Of a DNA stretch of 64,000 bases, positions 51,034-63,796 are shown piece after piece. The translations under genes were made by a program, and so were the position numbers. This DNA comes from Puntigrus tetrazona (taxonomy: Eukaryota; Chordata; Actinopteri; Cypriniformes; Cyprinidae). The DNA is taken from NCBI RefSeq assembly GCF_018831695.1, contig NC_056715.1, positions 13,002,645 to 13,066,644 of the forward strand, given 5' to 3'. A model generated the notes under the pieces. It was not told the DNA's origin, did not search any database, and saw nothing but the letters and a program-made list of their open reading frames with translations. Positions within the stretch are counted from its first letter, which is position 1. Each line of letters begins with the position of its first letter.

Positions 51034-51582
51034 CCCAAATGCTGTTCTTTTGAACTTTCTGTTCATAATCCTGAAAAAAATGTTTCACTGTTTCTGTGTG
51101 GCATAAATGGTATTCAACATTAATGATAAGAACCATTATTAATAACTGATCGCCAATAACAACTAATAATAATTTAGCAGCAAAACAGCATATTCTAATG
51201 ATTTTAGACAATAAGACAATTAAAATTGTTACTGTTTTTATTGCATTTTTAAACAAAGAAATGTAAATGAAAATAAACAAATGATCAAATAAATCTTTGG
51301 TGGACACAAGAAACGTCTTTAAAAAAACATAAAAGAATAATTTCAAACTTTTGACTGGTAATGTCTACATACGTGTATAAATAAATATGTATATGATAGA
51401 AAGTTTTTAGAATAACTTTTACACCTGTTATTTATTTCACCTTTTAACACCTTAAAGCAAAGCACAAAGAGCGTGAGGCAAAAGTAAATCCAACAAACAT
51501 TACCCTCTGACCCGACCTTGACCTGTCAGCAGCCATTAGCAGTGGTCTACAGATGAACCCAGACCTGAGGAAATGCTCTGCG

Positions 51583-51613
<31 letters not shown>

Positions 51614-52680
51614 AGAGTGAGTCACCGGCAGGAAGAAGAAAAAACCCTGCACAGAACATTTCTGGAAAGTACTGGCCATAATGGCATCTCTGAAAGAAAC
51701 CAGCAAAGTAGACTGAAACGTACAGAAACGCTGATGTTATTTGTTCGGTTGGCCACAGGTTTAATACCCCAACTTCATCAGAAACCTTTCTTCAAGTAAT
51801 GCTTTCGGAAGAGCAAGGCAAAGCAGCTTTGTGCAAATAACAGGAAAACCTTGCATGTCATTGACACAAAGCATTGCCGTTATGGACAGGCTTTGAGCTC
51901 AGATGGAAAAATCACATGAAAGAAAACCGCATCTATAATTAATAAGGAAGAACTTAATTATTATGCATGTTTGAGAGAAATAAAAAAATCCATTAGAGAC
52001 AAAAAGAAAAAAACACACAGTTTGAGCTGCTTTTAAAAAGTCTTATTACAAAGACGTGGAGAGGGGGCACTTGTGCTTTTAGTCTTAATTTAGAGAAGTC
52101 TGTTAAGGGTCTGCTCCTTATGTGCGGTACTTTACCATCATTGTTCAAGCCTTCATTGCTTTATGCATGCATATGAATCCTGCCTGAAAACATAATCTAA
52201 TTACCATAAATGGCCTTAGATTATGAAGGTCACTTTTCCCCACTATGAGCAAAAAACATTTCACATTTACCTTGCAACAAAGACGTAAGGAATAATAATT
52301 CAAAAAGGAGTGAGCATGCTGTGGTCTTGCCAAGGCCACTCAGGACTTGTTGACTGCAATTAAGTTAGTGTTTTATTCTTCATGGGGTGAATCTCAAAAT
52401 ATTCTGCACTTGAGGGTCTTCGGAAAAAAAAAAATTAACCTCTATTAAAGTGCTTATCCAGTATTCTGTGATGAAAGACTGTAGTTTAAAACTAACTGAT
52501 GCGGGCTTTTGAAAATGCATTGATTTCAAAATAATGATGAATGTCACGGTTACAGTCGAACTCTCCATTAAACACCAGAAATAGTATTAATGTGCATTTG
52601 TCACCGTACGGATCCATGTCTACCTTATCTAAAGAAAAAGCGCTCTTGTGGATGTTTGAATGTATATTTTTGTTTGAAAT
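50089..52680. other. Intergenic with CA/GT microsatellites, no gene seen
   Basis: Holds (CA)n at 51002-51031 and (GT)n at 51586-51612. A short imperfect repeat of GTAATGTAATATATTGTTAC is present near 50830-50880. No coding frame is supported. Confidence 0.6.
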
Positions 52681-52685
52681 TGTAA

Positions 52686-52850
52686 TTTAAAGGACAGTTC
52701 ACTCAAAAAGTGAAAATTCTGTCATCATTTACTCACCTTTGTCTATTGATTTTTAATGCGATGGCTTTCTTTGTTCTGTGGAGCACAAAAGCAAATTTTT
52801 CGTATGAAAAACTTTACTTTCATTGTATGGACAAAAATATAATTAAAAAG
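52686..52850. mobile_element. Left end of TTAAAGG-type MITE
   Basis: TTTAAAGGACAGTTCACTC, AAAATTCTGTCATCATTTAC and TTCTGTGGAGCACAAAAGC are in the order of the widespread cyprinid repeat related to the element at 7363-7678. The other arm is not seen. Confidence 0.5.
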
Positions 52851-55148
52851 TATCAAAATCACTGTTTAAGAACTACTAAGAACTGTTTAAGATAAACTAT
52901 GTTTTCAGCTATAAGTAAAAACCTACGTCAAAAGCATAACATATGAATTTGGATTATTGCATATTTTCCATAATTTCATTTGATTATAGTATTAAAAAAA
53001 ATGTGGTTCAGTTAATGTTTGTCTGTTCTGATGATAAATGATTTTCTGTAAAAAATAATAATAATAAATAAATAAATAAAGAAAGAAAGAAAGAATAGAA
53101 TAGAATACGTAATATCAAACAATTTGAATTATTATAAAATGGTCTTTTTGTACTTACTTTCTCATGTTGCATTATTAGCTGAAAATCTTTGCACCCACTC
53201 TAGCTCTCCTTGAGTGTAATAGTGATTCATGAACAAATCTTTTGGTTCTTTATTAAGTTGTATTTTTTGTTTGTTCTGTGCAGTGGCTGATATGGTTCAC
53301 AAAAATGACCTTGAATTATTTGTTCATGAGTTCAGCTGTCTCGTTCAATTTGAGACAGAACTCTTTGCAAGTTGATACAACTTCAGAAATCTTCTATACT
53401 CAATTTACGGTTAAATGGCAGGCTTTAAGTCACAACTTTTTATTTTAATGATTGAATATTTTCAACTCAATAAAGTCACAGTCATTCTCCGAACACCTAA
53501 TTTTTACAGTGAGGACTGCTGCCCTCTCTCTCCTCCAAAGTGAAGAGATTAGTGTGAATAAATAGTGGAGAAAAGGGACTCAGGTGCATGTGGTTTGGGT
53601 GATCTCACCCCGTCACACATGAGCACACATGACAAAAGTGCCCGAGTGCTGGCAGGCCATCAGACCTCTTTGTCTTGTGTGTGTGGGAGTGTGTGTTCGT
53701 GAGACTTTCCAGGCCATGCCAAGTTAAGGAGGTTTGGGCCAACACCTCCTGACAAGAGCAGATCAGCATGGAGAGAAGAGAGTAGATTACTCTGTGGTCT
53801 TAGTAGTCTTGCTCTGATCTTGCTGCCTTCCAAAGCGTCCGTGCGGCCTGTTCAGTCAGGATCATTACAGTGGCTGCTTATATTTGTATTTTTCATTGTA
53901 GTGGTGATAAGGCATTAATTCACTAAAGAGATTATTTATCTTCAACATTTTATTTTATTGGGGTTCCAAAAAACTCACAATGAAACATGTTACGAATAAT
54001 AATAGTAACGTCAAAATTAACCTCTTATTTCCTTTCAGGGCTTTTTATTAAGATTTCCCGACCTAATAACTAATTCCTCTTTGCTGGCACCTTGTTTAAC
54101 TTTGTAACCTTTTCTGTTTGGAATCAATGTTACCATGGGGAGAAAAAAAACATTAAAGAAATGAAAAAAAAAGGATAAAAATAATAATAATAACAATAAT
54201 AATGATAATAATAATAATAAAATATTATTGTTATATTTTTCTAATATTATCATATTATTATTATATATGTCATTTTCGTTCTTTATAAAATTGTAATTAA
54301 AAGTGTAATTAAGTTCTGGTATATATATATGAGCTTAATTAGTGTCTTTGTGTTTTCCACTAGAAATATCTTCCTTAAATCAAGAGAAGTAATTTTAAAA
54401 GCAAAATGACATAAATGTTAAGTTTTCTTTTGATATTAGGTTTTTTATTATAACAAGAAAATAAATCTGAAATTACAATTACTTAAGCTTCAGAACCAGA
54501 GACATATATATTATTTTCAAAATGTAATTTTCAGCAGTTTTTCAGGTTTTTATTATTATTATTATTATTATTATGGAATCAAAGACCTTAATGAAGCATA
54601 AAAATAACAAAGCATGAAAATAATAATTTTAATGTCCTGATCAAAACTCTGATCAGAACTCTGTTCTACAATAATTTATGACTGTTTTCCTTTTGAATTA
54701 GGTGTAACTTCTCTTACCCCACTGGCCACCTTTGTTGTTGTTGTTTCAAGCTTAAACCCTCTTAATTTTCTGAAACATTTTTAAACATTCAAGACTTTTT
54801 TTCTTCTTAAATAAATGCATCTTGACTTGAATCACTTCTTGCAGTGTAACGAGTCCTCGTAAGGGTTCAGCGTGTTCACTGAGAAATTAAAAGGGTCTTG
54901 GGGTCTGCAAAAAGAACATGAGGGTCAATTCATCATGACCTTAAAAGGAGTCCACAGAGAGCGATGCAGCCGCAGTCACACTGTGCAAAATTGTCCGTAA
55001 TGATCACACAACAGGAAGTAGTGGCCTGATCCACCGGCCCAGCTGTCATACAGCGTGCACGGGATCTCTTTCACCCAAGCCAGTCATGTCAATTCTCCCA
55101 GCGACCCCAGGAATCCACGTAATGAAGTTATTACACGTTAACACGCTT
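52851..55148. other. Intergenic, no gene seen
   Basis: AT-rich, with (TAA)/(ATT) runs near 53058-53080, 54180-54260 and 54550-54575, and a GATTCATGAAC-type repeat near 53220-53350. No coding frame is supported. Confidence 0.6.
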
Positions 55149-56220
55149 TCACACCCGCATCTGCACACGCACACCCCCCCGGTACAGATGCACGAAATTA
55201 CACGCCGTATCCTCGCAGGGGTGAGGCTGGAGTTGAAACGCTAAACTAGGGCCGTCCGAAAAAAGCGAACCTGCGAGCCAGGCGGAGTGGTGCACTTTTG
55301 ATAGGCGCTGTGTAGTTGTCAGCCTCTTTGATGTCGTCGGATTGATCTGGCAAGAGCTGGGGGCTCTTTGTTTCTCTCGGCGTCCCCGCGAGCTGTCTGA
55401 TCCCACAATGCAGCGCGACACCGAATCTCTGGGGTTACCATCATCTGGGCAGGCTGGGCGGCTCGCAAGAGAGAGCCTCGCTGGATTTCTCCCACGTGAG
55501 CCGGCTCTCCAGATGGCCTCAAAGAGTCGAGCGAACGGCTCAGCCAACATTTCAGCCCCAACACACACAAAAAGGAAGCAAATGCACTCTAAATATTTTA
55601 TAGATATTCCACATTCCCTCAATGAAGGAATGACAGACACTGCATATCATAAAGCGGAATAAAAGAGAGATTTTGATGAAAGATTAATCACATCTTTTGC
55701 CGTGATTTTCAATACTAGCGCTGTTTACTCGTTCCTGACGAGTGGAGAGCACTCAGAGAGAGCAGGGAGATGAAAGAAGCACCTTGGTTGATTGTTCGAG
55801 AGCGCCTTTGGACAGCAATCTGAGAACGAGATCAAATAGTTGCGCGTAGTTTGATTTCATGACTTTTGTGACCGTTGGAAAAAGGCCCTGTGAAGCGCTG
55901 GCCCGATTCGGGTCGGTTTCGGGAGGAATTTGGGCTTCTGACCGAGAGGAAATCACGAGGAATGTGGGCGTGTCGCTGGAAAGGGGCTTTGGGAAACGCC
56001 AACTCGTTTGCTTGGTCGCTTTTTCGGGACAATCCGGGCTTTTGACCAAGGCGAGCGCTGTGGGCGTCTCTTCCGGCCGGATCGGTCTCCGAAGGTACGT
56101 CGCCGTCACCGACTCATCCGGCGAAACCAACGGAAGCAGTTTCGCTTGTAGTCTCGCAATTGGCCTTTTCCGCATCTGATATTTCAGCCGCACGTCAATA
56201 GTGGCACTGATGCTCAAAGT
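55149..56220. other. GC-richer block with long open frames on both strands and degenerate internal repeat
   Basis: Minus-strand frames of 163 (55149-55640) and 154 codons (55753-56217) and plus-strand frames of 106 codons overlap here. I recognise no domain. Openness on both strands suggests composition rather than coding. GGGCTTCTGACCGAG near 55931 and GGGCTTTTGACCAAG near 56036 are about 105 bases apart, followed by GTGGGCGTGTC and GTGGGCGTCTC. Confidence 0.35.
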
Positions 56221-57806
56221 AATTGGTGCTTAATTTGTACATAAACAGCAGAGGCAGTTTCCATCACAGCCTGTGTCTTTAGAAATCATTAATCTCTAAT
56301 TAGGGCCAGTTGGGACCAGCAGTTAGAAGGTTAAAGAGGTTCTGACAGCCCTAATCATTGCTCAGGAAGCTGAAAATATATGCAAAGTCTCAGCAGATGG
56401 GGCGAGATCAGCCTCTGCCAAGTGATAACTGTTATTCCTTTGCACCTCCAAAGCTGTCATCCTAATAGGCACATTTTGAATTTATTAATGCTCTAGTTAC
56501 AGTGTCTGCACAGTCTCTAATGGTATGTCAGCCGGAGAGTGTAAACCAAACGATTAACTCGTATTACCTGGTAATGATAGAAATGTTTGTCATGATTACA
56601 CTCCCCTCACACAAATTAGCGCAAGAACGCTCAGACCAAGAGGGAGACCCCCGAACGGCTCTTGAGCCAAATTCGCGTCTTGCGTTCGCGTTTTTTTTCT
56701 CCCCTTCATCTGTTTGTTGTGACATACTGCGACATGCTTATTTATTTTTAACCCGTTCTTATCCAACAAGAGAACAACAGCTTGGTGCTAAGTGATAGAG
56801 CGCTCCGGGCAAAAGAGACCCCGACAAATTAGCGTGCGCACATTCTCCGTCTGTTACAACATCTGATCGTAGACCGCATCCTCTTTTTTGGCTTCTCAAA
56901 TGTAGCTAAGATTTTAATATCTAGCTGTTGGTGCCGCAGATGTAAAATTAACAATTAACTGGGCAACTAGGAAGAAACAAGCCACTCTTTTTTCCATCAA
57001 ACAGGTGGCCTTGAGCAATGAAAAATGCGCTTAGCATCAGCGCTAACGTTTAGACAGCAGTGATACGTATAGAATACTTTTCACTGGCGCACTTCGCAAA
57101 TCACACAGATGTAGGATGAAAATGCTGGTGGAGTAAAAACGGATTTCCCCCCCAGATAGTTTGAAAAAAATAAAAAAAAATAAAAACAACAACAACAAAA
57201 AACATGATTAGATGAACTAGACTAACTGGTGAGAATAATTGGCATGCTAGTAAGCAGAGTGCATGCAGTGGTAATTATACACTGCAGTTCTCCGTCCACA
57301 GAGCAGGTACATTAACTGGCTAGCGGAAAGAGCAAATTACACTGAAAGCTTTCCTCACCTCAGCCAGTGAGGCTTTGAGATAATAACTTCTCTAAAATAT
57401 ATTCCACTCACAAATACTGCCCTCCTTTCATTCACGCTAGTGGATGCTGTCTCTAAAGACGTGTATTACTATGGCGATGGACAAACATCTACAATATTCA
57501 GCTATAATTTGCGTTTAGATTTACATAGATGTTAAAAATCAGGAGCAATCTTGCTTTTGCAAGACATTAACTAAAGAAATAAATGACAGAGCTATAATTT
57601 TACACAACAAACCAAGAGGACGCTTAAAATTGAAACAAGGGTGTTATATACCTTTTTATTTTTATTCATTTTTAGTTATAGTTCACTGATTGGTTGGTTG
57701 ATTGATTTAGATGTCCCCAATGGCAATAGGCAATAATTTGACCCTACATGAGATCAAACATGACCAACTGGAGAGAACGCATTTTGAGTATTCATAGAGA
57801 ATTTTA
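56221..57806. other. Intergenic with possible conserved element, no gene seen
   Basis: About 56225-56480 is repeat-poor and balanced, with AATCATTAATCTCTAATTAG and similar homeobox cores. The remainder is ordinary. Confidence 0.4.
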
Positions 57807-58308
57807 TAGTGGTGGCCAAAATAATTAGAACGCTAGTATTTTTTTTACCAGCTAAAAATTGTTAAAAAGTCTATCCTTTCTATCCTGTGTCAAAAGGAAA
57901 TCTGAGTTTAATTGTAATGTAAAGAAAACATTCATTAATTGTAATAATCCAGTGATATTTTTGTTTGCACAAGGAATCTGACAACAGCCAGAGATCTGAT
58001 CTCATCATCCGGTCTGTATGGAATGGCATGAAGAAACAGATCAAACTGAGACAGACTAAACCCAGAGGATCTGTGGGAACGTCTCCAAGATGTTTCAAGA
58101 AACCTACCTGCAAAGCAACCTGAAAAACTATGAGCAGGTGCACAGAGGTGAAAAGCTGCTTAAACATAAAGGATGCTCAAACCAAATATTGATTCAGTTT
58201 AGTTAATAGAAGTTCATTAATAAAAAAAAAATCTATTTATGCAGGTATGTTTCTAGGAGTATCTTGGAGATATCTGGTGAAAATACAATCATTTTGGCCA
58301 CCACGGTA
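57807..58308 (+). mobile_element. Tc1/mariner-like element, deleted and decayed
   Basis: The ends are inverted repeats: left TAGTGGTGGCCAAAATAATT (57807 on) and right AATCATTTTGGCCACCACGG (ending about 58306), flanked by TA. Internal sequence at about 57970-58193, with frame breaks, resembles the C-terminal end of a Tc1-type transposase: VWNGMKKQIKLRQTK, then LWERLQD, and a final TKY-stop. At about 500 bases against about 1.6 kb for an intact element, most of the transposase is missing, so the copy is inactive. Confidence 0.75.
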
Positions 58309-58506
58309 TACAATAATAACTGGGGGTTTTTTACATTTAAATGTAATTGTCGTGGAATTGTGGTACATGTACACAGTCAAAAGACAGCTTCTGTTTGTTA
58401 TATGGAAAACTGGGATACTTGGATATTTTTAAATGAAGAGGAGCCAAAAGGAGCCAACTGTTCAACTCTAGAATATGTGGTTATTGTGCTCACCAAATTT
58501 TGATTC

Positions 58507-58507
<1 letters not shown>

Positions 58508-58546
<39 letters not shown>
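58508..58546. repeat. (TA)n microsatellite
   Basis: About 19 TA units. Confidence 0.9.
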
Positions 58547-58547
<1 letters not shown>

Positions 58548-59514
58548 CCCTACAGTAATCTCTAAATGTAAAACACACCCACTAAATAATCATTTTGTAA
58601 ATTAGAAATACACCCAAAAACGCTTTTAGTCAAAGACGGTCACGAGAGCGAATGTGCGCGTTTTGTAACAGCACACCTGAAGGGTCTTCCTTCTGTTAGT
58701 GAACTCCGAATCTCTCGACCCCTCGTGGGAGGGAGGGCAGCATGAGAAAAGATCTGTAGCTCAGATGAAAGAAGAAGTCTTCTAAGGAGCTCATGTTACA
58801 TGCCATCACAATAACAAGAAGCTACTGTTTCCCTCCTTCACTTCTTGCGCATTGTCTTGCATTTTGACACCTCTATTGACGATCGAGACAGGATGTGTCC
58901 CGGCACAATAGGAACCATGCTGAAACTGTTGATTATCTTTATTTGAAATCTTGTTTCGTGTTACTGTACGGTCCTCATACGGTTCCTCCGCGAGGCTTGC
59001 CCTCGACCCTGACACTCCGGTGACTTTCTCACTCTCTCATCTTTTCCACAATGATTAAGAGAACAATGTCTCACATTATCAGCAGCTCAGAGACTCTGTC
59101 ACTGAAGGCTTTCAACCGTTTTAATACTTCTGGCGGTGCATGAAGAAACCAAAGTAGACAGCCTTGTCTCCCACTCAACTTGAATGGCCTTTGTTTGGTC
59201 GGCCCGGTTTTTTGTGCGTGTCCGTCAACCTGTGGCCTCGCCCTGAAGAAACCTTCAGTCAGCATGTCCTGAGCTTTGAAAGATGGGATTCACATGGAGT
59301 AAAATATTTATACAAGAGGGGCGGCACTATCAGTTTGACCCTGTGACCCCTTTTCATTTCAGTACAGGTTGGGGCAGCTGTAACCAACACGATTCACCTC
59401 CCTCGGCTCAGTTATAATGACACCTTTCACCAGAAAGCACATATATATTATTTAAGTTTATCGTTTGAAATATCTTAATATCTTAAATGAGAGCAAAAAA
59501 CTTTACTGATCAGA

Positions 59515-59523
<9 letters not shown>
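58547..59523. other. Intergenic, no gene seen
   Basis: Balanced composition with short unrelated open frames. No feature is supported. Confidence 0.55.
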
Positions 59524-59560
<37 letters not shown>

Positions 59561-59580
59561 CTATATATACACACACACAT
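59524..59580. repeat. (CA)n/(TA)n compound microsatellite
   Basis: About 15 CA units, then TA and a second short CA run. Confidence 0.92.
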
Positions 59581-59632
59581 ATATTTTAGATTATTATAAT
59601 AATATAACATCTAGTTCTGCAATAAGTAGGGA

Positions 59633-59633
<1 letters not shown>

Positions 59634-59676
<43 letters not shown>

Positions 59677-59702
59677 ATCTATCTGTCTATCTATCTATCT
59701 AT
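59634..59702. repeat. (ATCT)n tetranucleotide microsatellite
   Basis: About 17 units of ATCT (GATA on the other strand), with one interruption and one ATCTGTCT variant. Confidence 0.93.
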
Positions 59703-62700
59703 TTATTTTATTCTGATTTAGTTCTCAGTGTTTTTTGTTTTCTCTTTATTTTTTGTATTATGTTAATATTAACAGAGACTTCATGTTCTCTTGTACATAT
59801 TTCACTCCTTTATATCTGGTTGGCTTAAGAAATCCTGACACAACATTGCTCAAAATCCACATTAAGCAAAACCATAAAAGATTTCTTAGAAAAAGCCCTT
59901 CAAGGTTTCAAGACAAAGCATCATTGTGTGTTTCTGGCACTTGAGAAATGCATCCATACAAATACTTACAAGGATATGCTTAAGGCATTTTCAAAAGCAT
60001 CTCTGCTTTGTTTTGATATGTATCGTGCTTGAGTGTCATCTTATTTTAGGAATAAAAGATTCCAAGGACAGTCTCAAAGGAGCAGGATGAAACGACACAT
60101 TTCAATTAAATAGCATAACTTTTAATTAACTTCTTTATTCCTGTTTACCTTCTCGCGCTTTCCCCTGTTTTTGTTTTAAGATAAGATTGCTTATTAAAAA
60201 TATGCAGAAAGTGCTTCACTTTAAATAGTGAACTTGTACTGTATGTAATGTGTGTGTGTGTGTGTTTATGTGTGATTTTGACAAACTTCTCCAAAAGATT
60301 TTCAAGATCATCTTCCTTTAAACGCAGATATACTGAAGTATGACTTGATCAATTGAAATAGAAGGTCCAATGGTTTGTTGATTCCTCATCATTCCTGATT
60401 TTTTTTTTTTTCCTACCCAAACTTTTTTAGCTCTAATTTGCAGTATTGTTCCAGATTCCCCCAAGGCAAAGGTAAATGAAGGTTAGCTGTGGCCGATGGC
60501 TGAGCAGACAGAGAAAGAGAGAGAGACCTGTTCACTGTGCCTTTGCGATTGTTCTAGCCCTCATCCCAGCATGCAGGAGCGCAGTATGAGTCTGCTACAG
60601 CAGGTTTTAAGTTCCACTTCTTGTGTAATTTATCCATCAAACTGTCCACCCCATGTGCCTGTACTCCTGATTTCCAGTTGTGAGTCCACTGAAGGAGAGC
60701 CGAAACTGTTCAGGGAAACACCTGTCGCCCCTTTTTCTTATGGTTTGTTTTAGATCTTCTCTTTCTTTAGTCCTGACCACCTCCGCATTATAACAAAAAA
60801 ATAAAATAAATAAATAAATCAATCAATCAATTAAAGAAGCAAAGTCATGGAAAGTCATGCAAACAAGTCACTTATAGTGGAAATAAAGAGGTCCAATTTT
60901 GGAGGATTTAGCAGAAATGTGAAGCTTATAATTTTATAAAAGCACTTTTATTACATTAAATCTACTACTATTATTATCTGAGCTATGAAGTCATTCTTTT
61001 CATGGATGTTTTAGGTATTATGTCGTCATGGCAACTAAGAAAAAAGAATATAACTTTACACAGAAAAGGTTAATAAGCGCTTTTTTTCAGACCAAAATCA
61101 CGTTGGCATGCCTATTGTTTATGTCTTGTTGTCTATGTTTTTTAATATTTACGGATTGGCCCATTTGCTTCTATTGTAAGTGCCTTAACCTTAAATTATT
61201 TATTTATTCATTTATTTTTTAAATTGTACCGGGTTAGTACATAAGTACAAATGCTAATTCCAAGTCAGTAATTAAATAAAACTGCATGTCTAAAACATAA
61301 CTAATGACAAATAAAAAGGCCATTTATGAAGTGATTTGTAAAAAAGGCAGTGAAAAATCGCAAAAAGTGAATCTAGGACAGAAAAAGAGCTGTAGCTCAT
61401 ATACTATTCTAAAACTTGAATTAAATTCATTACATCTTTAATTAACAGGGTATTAAATACAAATATGTGAATGGTCTTTGATCCACCATCCTTTAAACAT
61501 TCAAAATTGAGTTAGGACTTACAACTTGCTGGTTTTGCTGTTATTATCTAACCTAGAAAGTCTTGACGATAAATGAAAATCCATTAGTTATTACAGAGAG
61601 AAAAATAAAGCTAGTAAATAACATGACATTTCAATGTCTTTAACCCTCAAAGTAGGTAAGAATGCAAATAGCGCGTTTGATTAGAAGACATGCTAATTCA
61701 TTTAATGTATATTCATAAGGGGGTTTATATTAAGCGCATTACATACAGTACAAGTGCCTCACGTTTCTTTATGACTGAAAGCATTCTTCCACTTAGTGCA
61801 TGTGAAAGGTCCTCAGATAGATGCGGAGACAGCAGACGTAGTCCATAGCTAATTAATTCATCATTAGCCTTTCTTTGGTAAACACAAAGCCACAATTGCA
61901 GTGCTCCTTTAACCTTGAAGTTCAGGAGCGGCCAACTGTGATAATCTTTCCCAGTGTCGTTATTATTATCAAAGGGCTCAAAGAGTGGCAAGCGTTTGTG
62001 TGAGCGCGCACGCACGCACACACACACACACACACGCACAGAGTGTGTGAGTAAGAGGAAATGGAAAAAAGCGAGAGAGGCATTTCAGGCTGTCCTTAGC
62101 GCGGCCCTTTTGTCACAGCAGAATCAGATCTGCATTACCCGTGCTCATCAGATAGTGAGCGTTTAGAAACAGGAGGGGGATATTGACTTTTCCTTTCTTT
62201 TTTTCTTTTCTTTTTTTTTTTTTTTTTTTTTTAAATCACTGGCGAGGCATTTAGTGCCTGCAGGAATGTCAAATCTCCAACCTGCATTTTGATGTCTGTG
62301 CCCCAGGTTAGGTCTGCTCTGGCATGCTTGGAGCTCCGTTGTTTGTGCTTTAGCATCCATTAAGCGTCCTTGACTCAATGTTACCCAGGGCCTTTATGGT
62401 CAGCTCAGGGCGTCATGGCTACGGCAGGTCTGAGAGCAAGGTGCACGGATCGGGCGGAAAGGAAGAGTTTCCTTTAATGGTGCTGAGCTGAAGTAATTAC
62501 TTTTGACTTTTCAGATCTTGCCACAATAAAGATCACTATTAAAGTGAGTATCAAGGGTAAGTGGCGTCAAAAGAATGTGCAGTTCGGCTGAAAGGAGGCT
62601 GGTATAATATGTGCCTTTAATTAATTTTACAGTCACTTCCCAGTGCTAGCGCTCTTAAAATATGCAGGACATTTACTTTGGTGGAATATGTGGATTCATC

Positions 62701-63540
62701 TTTCTATGAAACAAAATTACTGTTGATATTCAAAAAAAATTAATTTAATCTCTCTAAACAGTTCGTCTTCTCTGTGTTAGATTTTATTAAGCTGGGTGAC
62801 TAGGATATATTATTCTGTCTGTGCATATGTGATGATCAGACCAACACCTGATGAAAAAAGAAACTTTTCTGATAGTTTTAAACAATTTTTAAAACATTTT
62901 TAAACATAGAAAGACCTATTGACCTAATTTGCCAAATGTATTTTACACAGCATTAAAGAGTTTTTTTGTGAAGCACAAAGTGAAGAATTTTGCAGAAGGG
63001 GAATTTTGAGCAAAAAAAAAGGCAAAAAAGGGAGGGCAGAAAAAACCTTAAAAGCGTAATCAATATGGTAAATTTGAATATTTTAAGTACAAATAAAACA
63101 ATATAGGTAAAAATTATAACCCAAAACTAGAAAAGACAATTTATCTTATTTATTTATTTATTTTTTTACAGGTGTGAGTCTCTAACTGGCTTCACTTTCT
63201 TATTTTTTCTGTTTTATGACAGATGCAAAACCACCTCTTATTATGCTGGAGTGTTCACCAGAGAATATCGCTACTTTATTTTTTAAATGCAATGATTATC
63301 GCCGCTACCGATATACTGTGATGTCTGTGTGTAAAGAATCAAAATTTAATTTACTTGACATTTGCGATTTCCAATTCTATAAAAAAAAGGGCAGCATGAA
63401 CATTGTTTCAAGTTTCTCCTTTTGTGGTCCACTAAAAGAAACACACGCAAAAAAAGTTGTCTAATGTCACAAGTAAATGAAAACATAATTTTTCCATTTC
63501 GTGTGAACTTTGCCGATTAAAGTCTCCTCGGTTTACACAC
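59703..63540. other. Intergenic, no gene seen
   Basis: Includes (CA)n at 62010-62038, a T-rich tract at 62190-62232, and short unrelated open frames. Confidence 0.6.
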
Positions 63541-63796
63541 CGACCTGATCTCACGGCAGTACGTCCATATTTTACGAGGTGGCTAATTCATACGAATCCG
63601 TACGACCTCACTCATACAAATTCATACGATTTCTGATAAACGAGTTGGCGATTCGTATGAATTTGTACAAATGACCTACACCTAACCCCGGCAATGAACC
63701 TTCCCGTCTAAAAAAATGTAAGAATGAGCGTACAAACATGTCCGAAATAGCCACCTCATAAAATACGTACCGATTAGTCGCGAGACTGTGTTGAAC
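63541..63796. mobile_element. Fold-back MITE with long inverted arms
   Basis: The left arm (CAGTACGTCC, ATATTTTACGAGGTGGCTAA) and right arm (ATAGCCACCTCATAAAATAC, GTACCGATTAGTCGCGAG) are inverted repeats over about 50 bases. The interior carries CGTATGAATTTGTAC and related palindromic pieces (TTCATACGA, ATTCGTATGAA). No coding sequence. This type is common in cyprinid genomes; family not assigned. Confidence 0.65.

Noticed and set aside
55753..56217. 154-codon minus-strand frame as a novel protein gene
   Set aside because: The opposite strand is also open over most of it, there is no recognised domain and no convincing exon structure. Kept only as a finding.
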